Source: Mesostigma viride | Taxonomy: Eukaryota; Streptophyta; Mesostigmatophyceae; Mesostigmatales; Mesostigmataceae | Length of the DNA stretch: 64,000 nucleotides | Assembly: GCA_009746045.1 (NCBI GenBank) | Contig: RPFO01000002.1 | Location: forward strand, 2,136,506-2,200,505 | Direction of reading: 5' to 3' | Shown here: positions 30,942-40,877 of the stretch, one piece after another | How the letters are laid out: each line of letters starts with the position of its first letter | Position numbering within the stretch: position 1 is the first letter of the stretch | Notes under the pieces: model-generated | Seen by the model: the letters and a program-made list of their open reading frames with translations, nothing else | Told to the model about the DNA's origin: nothing | Database searches by the model: none | Made by a program: the position numbers and the translations under genes

Positions 30942-32644
30942 CCCCTAAATGGGCGGAAATGCTGCCGATAAATCGGCAGTAACTCTCCTATTTTGTAAAC
31001 CAGCCCCTGTACAACCTAGCAATATCCAATGGCTGTCCTTGGGGGGCAAGCATGTCCATGAGTTGCCCTAAGCCATGATATATCACAACCTCACATATAT
31101 TCATCGTAGGCCATGTATAATTGCCGTCAAAGTCAGGGGGGTCAAGACGAGCGTTTTCATTTTTGGTAGAATGTGCATTTTGAATTATGTTGTAAGAGCT
31201 AGGCACCTACCACTTCAGGGATGATAAACAATTAGTTGCTGAACAGTTTGAGCCATTGGGGTCATCATTTGGGTGGGTATACCAGCAGTTACACCCAGTA
31301 CAGCCCATAGGGGTACCGTTGGTAAAAAGCAACCAAGGGGGTAGGAGTGGGCATACTACCTACTAATACCTACTAATATGGCCCCCAACCATGCCAAACA
31401 ATACATTTCCCTTCCACAATGATGGGGAAACATAACTGCATCATCACACTGCCCTTACATGGCACCTATGTGCAGGTGCCACCTTGTCCATGCACGTAGG
31501 TAACGTGGTACGGATACCCTACGCAAGGCATGCATTCTAGGAGGCAGCCACCAACAAACTAGTGATTTTAAGCCTATTTCAGTTTGCCCTAGCAAGGATA
31601 AACTAGGCCTAAGCTGCTATAGCTTGCCAGGTGATGGCCAGCACACCTGGTGGCACATGCTGACAATGGGAAGCTTCTACTCACCGGTTACATGCTTGAT
31701 GATGCCACAGAGTCTGACCAGCCAACTGCCTCACACTCATGCAATATGTGTGTGGGAAATGTATAACAAACATATATGGAGGTATTCAAACCCATACAGC
31801 CTCTAAAACTTATCACCATCACACTGTGGCAGGTCAACTGACTGAGGGAAGCATCTAAGAAGGGTGTTTTAGAAAGGGGCCAGGCCAGGGTCAAGAAAGA
31901 GCATGAATAATGCAAAAAGAATGTGCTACACAAGCTAGAACGTATATAAAAACGTCAAACATCGATAGGAAAACGATGCTTAAGCTTTACCAGGCATGGA
32001 TGGCGTTACCTTGGCCCAGGCGGTGGCCGCAAAATGGCGCATTTCGGCACACCAAAGTTGTGCAGCATGGTCGCTGGATTCGGCGATTTCTGGCCACCCT
32101 TGCACGTTTACGACTACAAATCATCATAAAAAGTACAAAGAAACCGATATATCCTTTAAAATACGCCGGAAAGGTATTGCTGTCAACGTTTCTATCGTCC
32201 GGCCTGATCGCAGTTTTTTCCAGCAAGAACGCTGCCGACACCTATCAAATGGCATTCCCGCGAACCAAAAATTGGCCTGTATGATCTTTAGGACGTATAA
32301 AATCAATATCCTAAGTTTGGCCAGAAAATTCGAACGCAAACGTAAATGCCATGTGTGGGCGCAAGCCGCCATGGCCAGGTCGTCGTTTTCCGGAATGCAC
32401 GTTGTACGTGAAAAAGTACCCTGACCCCTTGTACTTTGACGGTCTGGAACACCTGTTAAACTTGGTCAAAATATAGCAAACCCTAGTATCATGTTCTGGA
32501 GAAACTTATAAACTTTCATTCTTCTCAGCTAAACGTTTCCTAATTCCCAATAGTATTCTCGCAAACTGGTCCCCCGAGTAGGTGCCGACAAATCGGCTGT
32601 AGGTCACTTTTTGGCGGAAAATCGGCAGCAAGACCATTTAGGGG
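30942..32644. mobile_element. TTAA-flanked DNA element, 1.7 kb, no transposase seen
   Basis: TTAA lies immediately outside both ends (30938-30941 and 32645-32648). The left end CCCCTAAATGG is matched in reverse complement by the right end CCATTTAGGGG. Just inside each end is the motif TGCTGCCGAT, which at the left forms a hairpin with ATCGGCAG. TTAA targets with CCC-starting ends fit piggyBac or Kolobok-like elements. The cargo has two modest overlapping open frames near 31910-32424 that I cannot relate to a transposase, so it is probably non-autonomous. Ty3 sequence continues on both sides. Confidence 0.65.
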
Positions 32645-34036
32645 TTAATAGGCTCCTACACTCTGTTGTCACCAAGCAGGACAAGCTGTATGATGCCTTC
32701 CAAGCGTTGTCCATGTCCCAGCTGGCCCCGTGTGGAGGTTGAGGCTGCAGCATGGTTCCCAGCTCCAGCATCACACCCATTCTCCAGATCCGCCTAGACA
32801 CGTGGTGCCTGTCATGAATGTGGTGGCCTATGTGGATCATAGGAGGTGCACAGGACAGGGGACCCTGCGACCACAGTGAGACTTTGTCCAAGGCATTGAC
32901 CGCCCTTACCAGGGAGGAGGGGAAGATAGGTCCTGATGCCAGGGTTTGTGGAGGATGTTCTCTCCCAGTTACACCCTATAGCAGCCTGTTTGAGATTGGC
33001 TCCCTATTTGTTGCTCACCTGCTACATAGGCTCTTCTCTCAGTCGCCCGGACCTGAGCTGGATGTGCGTCCTGCAGAGGGGCTAGACATGTTGACTGCAT
33101 TGCCTGAGGCGTTGAAGGAGGCATTCCGTCTCTTACAGCCAGAGCTGGGGGCTGAGGAGACCTCTTACCTCGAGTTGTTGTCAGTTCAGCAGGGTGACTT
33201 TGACCTGGCTCATTCTCGCTCTTGCTCTGCCAGGTGTTGTTTTCCTTGGAGAATTCCAACATGTTCTGTGGCCTGGGACTGCCCAAGTACACTGTGGAGC
33301 TCAAGGTCCGTCTGACTCCCCTGCGGGTGCTGGTACCTCTGCTAGGTGCCAAGTGGCCTATTGCCCAAGGCATTCCTGCAGTTTTGGTGGGCTTACAGCT
33401 CGTGCCGGGTGTGCAGACACAAGACGCCCTCATGGTGGGTGTTGGATTCAGAGAGTCAGTCTGTAGTGACTCTCTCCTATCCAGGGTCCTGCAGTCGGTT
33501 TGCTGCCCAGCTAGTGAGAGGTGCGCCACTGAGACCTGCATGGTGGTGCAGGTTAGCAGGAACTGGCCTGAATTGGCCCACATGATTGAGCAGTTCCCTG
33601 TGTTTGGGCCAAAAGGAAGGGATGGGAAGAAAGGAGATTGGTACAGCCTGTAAGGGATACAGGTTGGCAATCGGGAAGTCGGAAGAAGGGGGTTTGGACT
33701 ATGGTGTGAGGGGGGGATTCCAGGATGGATGATGGTGGGTTCCAGTTCAGCCCTGATGTTCCAGTCCAGAGCTCCAGAGTTCCAGAATACTGATGGAAGG
33801 GTTTCCAGTGTTGCTGAGTTAATCTGGTTCTTATTGAGAAGAGCTAGTAGTGAGTAACTTTCGTCTTGAAGTAATCTGTGGATAGATGTTTATGAGATAG
33901 GAGGCCCTGACTCATGGATGTAAAAACCCATCTGCTTCTCCCTAGCGATGGTGGATTTCTGTTAAGTGTTATTCCTTCCTCAAGGAATTAGTAACTGATT
34001 TTTTGGAACTGGTGGTTCCAATCTTGAGGGGGAGAT

Positions 34037-34757
34037 ATGTAAGAAGCAAAAGTGATTGGTTGTTACATCCCATGTTTTGTGAACGTTTGGCTTTTATTCG
34101 AGGTCATGTGGACAAGTATTGAGAAAATTATAAGGTTCTCCTGGAAGGAGATACTCGGAACCTGCACTCTGTCAACCGACTTGTAGAAGCCCTTATTGGT
34201 CGTGGCCTGATCCATGTGGGGTTAGTTTGTTGGTCGGTACTATCAAGTTTTAAATGCTCCTTTGGGACTTCAGTGCTTACTACAGATTCAGGATCTCACG
34301 TCTGGATTCTGCCAGGCGGTTTGCGGTGTTGTTCTGTTGCGTGTGACTAGGAAGGATGAGAAGATCTTGCTCTGATCTAGATTCCGTGATTCTGATTGGT
34401 TCATTTCAGGCTAAGGTTGAGACAAGCTCGACAAGCACGTCGACATCAAGGACGTGGGGTCGCCATTGTTGACACACTGGTTTTGATCCATTCCTCATCA
34501 TTATATAATAAAGCTTGTCTTTATTCGTCCATCCTCCAAAAGCCCCTTTGATACTAGACTGCTTTCAGTTCCACAGAAGACGTCTAGGGCACAACTTGTC
34601 TTTGTGTCTGCAAGGGGTGTGGTGTGGACGTGCTGTGGAATCTCCATCTCAACGTTGCTCGGATATACTTGAAGATCTGTGACTCAGGAAGGCAACCCAG
34701 GTAAAGATCTTTCGTACTTGGACTTTGGATGATGATGATGATCATTTTTAGTTGTTA
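34037..34757 (+). repeat. 3' LTR of the Ty3/gypsy element
   Basis: 721 bp starting TGTAAGAAGC and ending TTGTTACA, so the ends are TG...CA with a TGTAA/TTACA inverted repeat. It is preceded directly by a purine-rich tract (GAGGGGGAGATA), the expected plus-strand primer. A partial copy lies at 16978-17556. The corresponding 5' LTR is not in the window. Confidence 0.8.
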
Positions 34758-35305
34758 CAGTCCTAGGCAGTGGCAGGATTATATCTCAGGATAGCTCCTG
34801 CCACATGGCCGGGAAAAAATGGCCAGCCAAACCTTGTGCCCCTACCGTTCCGGATTACGCCACAGCCGCCCCAACAGGTATGTCACGTGAACTCTATAAC
34901 CTAGCTGTAGCGGCCACCCTTCCATTTCACTATAAAGAAACTATGTTCAGAGAACCACGATAATTCATTCTGGCCAGGTAATGCAAAAACCTAGTGTTAT
35001 GATAGTCTCGATATTGTTGTTGCTGCAATCTCTCAGACCCGGGACTTTATTTATTGAACTTGTGTACCTATTCAAGGAGTCGGCAAATGAATGCAAAAGA
35101 CTTCATGATCTCAGACCAATAGCTCACCGCAAGTGAGGTAAAGGCTCCAGAGTCCACGCTAGTTTCATTGGTTATCTAACAAAACCTAGGATGTTGCCAA
35201 AGGTGTGTCTAACTGAATGTTGATGGCCCGGTGTGTGTACCTGAACACAAATCAGTGCAGCTCATACCAAAGAGACAACCAGCATACATGTGCTTGCCGC
35301 TCTTT
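34758..35305. other. Intergenic, downstream of the synthase gene
   Basis: Between the Ty3 LTR and the stop codon of the adenylosuccinate synthase gene. No motif or reading frame of note. It should include the 3' UTR and polyadenylation region of that minus-strand gene, but I see no clear signal to place it. Confidence 0.4.
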
Positions 35306-38300
35306 CTAATGCTTCGTGATAATCGCATCACGGCCAGGGCCTACGCCAATCCATGTGATGGGAATGCCCACTAGCTCCTCCACACGCTCCACATATGCAC
35401 GGGCAGCCTTGGGGAGATCTGTGTATGACCGTGCCTTGGAGATATCCTCCGTCCATCCCTCCATGATCTCATAGTCCACCTGCAGGACCATTATCACAAA
35501 ACGCCAGAGACAAGATCAACCCAGATTATGCGAGGCAAGGTTCTTTACATCAAGCCGAGGGTTGAATGCTCCGCAGCTTGCCAATGGGATCGCATGTCAT
35601 TAATTAATTATTTAACCCAGGTTCATGTGAGACAGACCACAAAAATGCTGCAAATGCAGCCACCCACATATGTCCACGCCTGCGCTGCAAAGCAAAGGGC
35701 CCTGCTCAAGTAATAATGTGAATTGCTTTGGAATTGAAATGACAGCACGCACAGAAAAACAAGCAGAAAAGGGTGGCTTAACTTGAATGAAAGCATGCAC
35801 CCACGACGCCCACAGCAAATGGATACCATTTGTGCGCATCGGTCCATACAAACGCAAAATAACATAAAAAGGCAAAGTATGAACACTTCCATAATAACAG
35901 GATGATCACGACACATAACAGAACGTCTTACTTTGGATTTTGACAATGCTCATAAAAAATTGAATCCCACACACAACTGTGGAAACATAACACAGCAAAT
36001 AATTCATCAACTGGTTGTAGAAAGGCATGCAGTGCATTAATACTAGCAACAACAGCAAAAAGATGCCAACGCAATTAATTACTGCAACAACACCATTATC
36101 TAAATAGGAACAACCAACCATTAGAATGCACATGCCATAAATCGCAGGGTCTTATCAAGAGCCTGCAGAGAAAGAAAGCCACCCCGGGGCTAAAAGATGG
36201 GAGCTGGCCACCGCCAAGCAGGGGGGCCATGCACCTGCAAATAGAAGCACCGCGTGCCAACCAAGGGGTGCTACTGGAACACGTGAGCTATTACCAAACA
36301 AATGAGAACACCGTGTTACCCCAGGCACTGGTCCCACATCTACGGGATATTGCCCCTGGACACCCCAACACACTGTGCAAAGTAAAGTGCAATACAGATC
36401 AGCATCACATGCACACTGTTGCCACCCCACACCAGGCCCTTGTACAGAGATGACGGCATTCAGCCATGCACAGGAGACGAGGACTGAAGACGTACCCTGA
36501 AAACATCCCCACCCTATCTCCTCGCAACGCAGCACGAGTCAGCCTGGCAGAGGAACTTCACGCTATGTCCCACAGTACCCACCTTGACCTTCTCTAGTAC
36601 TTCCAGGTTGGCTGGCACCGAGGGCAGCTTTGTACCGTCCGGCAGCACATAGCCCACGCCGATCTTGATGGTGGGGAAGCCCGAGAGCACGTCGAGCTTG
36701 GTCAGGTTGAGCGACGTGAAGCCGTTGATCATGCCTGCGTAGCGCAGCGCCACCACGTCCAGCCACCCGCAGCGGCGCGGGCGGCCGGTCGTGGTGCCGA
36801 ACTCGTGCCCATTCTTGCGCAGCGTCTCCCCAGTGGCGCCCAGCTCCTCGGTGGGGTAGGGGCCCGACCCGACGCGCGTGGTGTACGCCTTGGCCTGCGC
36901 AAGGCCAGGCAGCGTCGTCCGAAATGTAAGTAGAAATTACTTCTATTGCACTTGTACTGCTCCCACCACTGTGGATCATCCAGCACATCCATAACTGAAG
37001 AGAAAGAAGCTTCGCGAGGGGAGGTGCACGGATGAGAGGGAGGTGACAACATGCTTTTGCAGGATGCTTGCGAGACAGCAAGCATCCCCGGCCTGCGCTT
37101 CCATCCAACCCACGCAACCCACCAAGGAACACAACTCAGACCCCAACCTGGAAGATCTCATTGCTGCACGCGCCGCACGCACCACGCCTATGATGTCACC
37201 GAAGCGGGAAGGCGCCAGCCCCAGCCCCGTGCAGATGCCTCCGATGGACGGGTTGGACGAGGTGACAAACGGGTAGGTGCCGAAGTCGAGATCAAGCATG
37301 GTTGCATTGGCCCCCTCCACGAGCACCTTCTTGCCGGCCTTGACCGCGTCGTTGATGTACGTCACGCTGTCGACCACGTACGGCCGGAAGCGCTCCGCCA
37401 GCGCGGCGTACTCGGTGCACAGCGCGTCCAGGTCGTAGACAAAGTCGGCGCCGAAGCGCTTGGCGTAGTCGGAGCAGAGAGAGGCAAGCTTCTCTCGGAA
37501 CACCTGCGGGCTGCCATACAGGTCACACACGCGCAGCCCGTTGCGCGTGGCCTTGGCGCTGTAGCAGGGGCCGATGCCGCGCTTTGTGGTACCGATCATG
37601 CTGCCCTTGAGCTCGGCCTCGCGCAGTCCGTCCACCGTCTGGGGGGAGGGGGCAAGGGGGGGGGGGGGGGGGGAGCATGCCCGCTTCGGTGGCCAGACAG
37701 AAAATCATGGCCCAGTTTGGCATGCCTGACACCTGGCACTGGGTGGGACAACCGGCGCTCGACGTGGAACGCGGTAAATCCTTGGCATGACCAAGGCTTG
37801 CAATCATGACTCGATGACATGCATCTTAGCTCAATGTATCAGCTCAAGACTTGGGTTGCATACAATGCCAATAATACTGCATGGTGGGGCACAGCAGCAT
37901 AGACTTGCTGCTGGGGACTGGCAGGGAGTTATGACGGGGCAGCTAGCAGCACAAGCGCACAGGATGCTATCCCGAGAGTTGCATGTGCATGTGCGGCTCC
38001 AGCAGTAGTAGCAGCACTGGTGGTCGAACGGCCTGCAATAACAATGCCTGCCTGCATTGTCGCTGCCAATGTCGGTTACAGCTATGGCTGCGGTGAGGCC
38101 AATCTGCTGCCATTAGGGGTTGCAACTTGCAACACGTCTCCCCCTGCCTATTGGTGGCCAACATCTGACCCTCTCATGAAACAAGCACATGCATCTGCAT
38201 GCTCCAGCCAACATCACCCCAACCATATCCTGTTCTTCCCCACCCTCAGATTGCCCTATGCCCTGCCACCACGCACCCCCATGCGAACCCTCCATACATT

Positions 38301-40014
38301 CTTTATACCACCGTGCCCACCTGTTTGCTCACCTGCACAATGTCCGCGCGCTCGCTGGCTGCATGGGCCCTCATGGTCATTCTAATGTTGTAGCCGCCAC
38401 AAAAGGACCGCTACTCATGACACTACCCTTTCCCCTCCCCCTCCCCCTCCCCTCCCCACCTTCCTGTGCCCGTTCTCGTTTCCCTTCCCCTACTCCCACC
38501 AGCAGACTCCTAAGCATCCATGATGCCACGCCTGCACACGCGGCGACACCATCCCCTTTGCCCACCGATTGCTGGCACGCGGAACATGCAGCGCCATGCC
38601 CTACCCATGCCCACGCTGGGCCCCTGTGGCTGCCCGGGCACCCGCACGCATGCCATGCCACAGTGCGCATACCTTGTGGACAAAAAACAGCAGGGGCGCG
38701 CATACCTTGTGGAAGTCGAACAGCAGGTGTGCTCGGTCCGAGACAAGCAGGCGGCCCTGCACGGTCACCCCGCGCGCCTCCAGCCTCTCAATCTCCTCGA
38801 ACATGTTGGGCAGGTGGACGACCACGCCGTTGGCCACAAGGCAGACGGCCTTGGGGTTGAGGATGCCCGAGGGGATGAGGTGGAGCGCGTAGCGGTTGCC
38901 CGCCGTGTCGTAGATGGTGTGGCCCGCGTTGGCGCCGCCCTGCAGGGACTCACCGTCACCATGGGGTGCCAACAATGCAGCACGGCAGGGGGACAGGGGT
39001 GCATAAATACGCGAGCGGCACACACCCATGGTGTGGAACCAGGAGCATGCGCCCTGCGCATCTTATCGACTGGGCCATGGATAATGTACGATGGGGGTAC
39101 GAGCGGCGCCCCACACGGTGGCGCAGCAGCATCCGTCACAGATGATAGCAGGGCTACTCATGGTCGGCACACACACGATGCATACGAGGGTAAGGGGCAG
39201 ATGCAGGCACCACAATTAATGGCATTTAAGGGGCACTGAATGGCTTCGGTCGTCCATGGAAAAGAGTGAAAGCTGGGCATGATATCCTATGCCAGCAAAG
39301 CAGTCACATTGCTGGATACGTCCTGAGCCTCACTTTGTCAGCACATGCGATCAATATGCAGGCTGTATTCATGAAAGATCCTTATACTGGTCGTAAAGAA
39401 CCCTACATGAGTGGGCTAGCAGAAGCTAAGCCAGCTATATAAGCAAGGGCAGCATGCCGAGAGGAGAAAGGTTACTTTGCAAATGGGATCAGAATACAAG
39501 AGCTGGCAATGTAGCCTGGGACCGTTCTGCGATAAAATTATATGATATCTGGCGAGGACGCATAATGACATGAAATGGAAGGCATCAAAGGCCAAGAAAT
39601 TTTCTTCTATGAGGTTTTACGCACCTGACACCGCGCAACAACGTCGAATTTCTGAGCCAGGATATCAACTAGCTTGCCCTTCCCTTCGTCACCCCATTGT
39701 GATCCCAGCACGGTCACAACTTGAGCCAGCTTGTCCGTGCCATCCGAAGCCGTCGAGGGCTTGGCCCCTTTCTGCACTGCGCCCGTTGCCGGCGACTGGC
39801 ATTTTGTGACAAAACGAGCAGATTTTGGGTGGCTATGAGGTCGCCCCGCCGAAAGCGGTACTGACGCGCGCAGGGCGTGACGCCGGCCCTGTATACACGC
39901 CCGGGGATCGAGAACACCGGCATGCGCGCCGGCTCGAACAGCAGGTAGCTTCGAGTCAATGGCAAAACTTGATACACAAGCTTGCTGTGCAATAGCCGCC
40001 ATAACGGCAGCCAT
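35306..40014 (-). CDS. ADSS (purA): Adenylosuccinate synthase, five exons, probable plastid form
   Basis: Catalyses IMP + aspartate + GTP to adenylosuccinate, the first committed step to AMP. Exons on the minus strand are 40014-39625, 38939-38706, 37638-37183, 36894-36583 and 35479-35306 (TAG). All introns are GT-AG in phase 0, giving about 521 residues. Motifs: P-loop [11 protein letters not shown] at the end of exon 1, GGANAGHTI (exon 2), [20 protein letters not shown] and [20 protein letters not shown] with [12 protein letters not shown] (exon 3), [20 protein letters not shown] (exon 4) and [11 protein letters not shown] (exon 5). The first 110 residues before the P-loop domain are rich in Ala, Ser and Arg and start [20 protein letters not shown], like an organellar transit peptide. 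Length fits plant enzymes. The start is the first ATG in frame; its ends are otherwise well fixed by homology. Introns are 685, 1067, 288 and 1103 bp. Confidence 0.92.
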
Positions 40015-40877
40015 AGTAGCTTGCCTCAGCACGCAACCAGAGAGACCTGTCGTAATTGGCTTCTCTACATGCGCAGCCCAGCAAAATGGACGTCGTGCTG
40101 GGAAGGAGCGACGCCCTACTGGCTTTCGACTTGCCTACCGTAGTGTGCATAATTTGGCGGGTGCGCGCTGGCACGTTATGGCGAGCGACCGACTTTTCCG
40201 AGTTCCGACTATCGGACACGCCTGCCGTGCCAAACCAGCCGCGCCGCGCTGAGCCCCCAGTTGTACTGGATTGCATCTCACCGTATCTGACAAAAGTGTA
40301 AATCCCCCGTCCCTGACCCTGAACTAGTTTATCTGGAGCCCTTGGAGGAGCGGCGGCCGTCAGTCAGTCGGATCCCACGCCGCACATGGGCAGCAGAGCG
40401 TCCATGACGGCCGAGGGCCGGAGAATATCTACGGTCATGCCGCGTTAAGTTTCGATCGAGGCCTAAAATTCGGAGTCGCAACTTAACGAAGTAACGAGAC
40501 TACCGTAAAGTTACGTACCCCCGTTAAGTTACGACGCCGAGAATTTGGCGGCGATCGTAACTTAACGCGGGTATGACTGTAAGACGTGTGCACGCGCAAG
40601 CTCGTAACGCGTGACGTGGCACCATGCCATGGCCTTATTAATTTGCCAAAGCGGTCTGTCCCTTGCGAAGGTCGCACGTGACGCCATGCTATGTGCTCGC
40701 TCTGCGCCCGAGGCATTTCTACCGAGCTAAAACCGCGACAAAAGCTGCTATCGCCCGATCAATTCGGATGTGTAGCTGTTTCCCGGCGATTGTACAATCT
40801 ACGCCAATACGACAGAAAATGAGTTTTGGACGGTGCGATTGTTAGGGGTTTTGCTCTATAAGTTCGGATTTCCGCAC
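40015..40877. promoter_or_regulatory. Divergent promoter region between ADSS and the TPR gene
   Basis: The 863 bp between the two divergent start codons must hold both promoters. I see no convincing TATA box or other defined element. A 148-bp MITE sits near the middle (40432-40579). A block at about 40352-40376 (CAGTCAGTCGGATCCCACGC) recurs with one change at about 61173-61197. Confidence 0.4.
40432..40579. mobile_element. Mariner-like MITE in the divergent promoter
   Basis: TA flanks both sides (40430-40431, 40580-40581). The left end CGGTCATGCCGCGTTAAGTT pairs with the right end, whose reverse complement is CAGTCATACCCGCGTTAAGT. The interior continues the symmetry (TCGATCG, AAATTCGG.GTCG, AACTTAACG), so almost the whole element can fold into one stem. 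CAGT-starting ends with TA duplication are typical of Tc1/mariner MITEs. Confidence 0.7.

Larger units (their letters stand above)
27281..34036 (+). mobile_element. Ty3/gypsy chromovirus-type element, 3' coding half (fossil)
   Basis: Parts in order on the plus strand: RNase H (27300-27900, with SDASQGAIGAVLMQDHGYGP and VQYVPGSQNVVPDALS), integrase (about 29040-29760, with CDSCQRNKVRNR, VTMDFICGLPVSDAG and FIEYAINNSPLAPHQMSPL), a tether region and a chromodomain (about 30100-30680). A further coding region (about 30690-33653) that I do not recognise follows, then about 370 bp of untranslated sequence and a polypurine run just before the LTR. It is broken many times and carries at least three insertions (27986-28387, 30222-30468, 30942-32644). 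It is the continuation of the element at 2641-3950 and 22996-23078, and it is old. Confidence 0.8.

Noticed and set aside
30690-33653. An envelope gene in the Ty3 element
   Set aside because: No signal peptide, fusion-peptide-like or transmembrane segment is visible; left as an unrecognised 3' coding region.
37051-37809. A 252-codon plus-strand open frame
   Set aside because: Antisense shadow of ADSS exon 3 and its flanking introns; it lacks any domain, while the minus strand encodes conserved synthase motifs.
38189-39239. Plus-strand open frames of 223 and 239 codons
   Set aside because: They lie antisense to ADSS exon 2 and intron 2 and show no motif.
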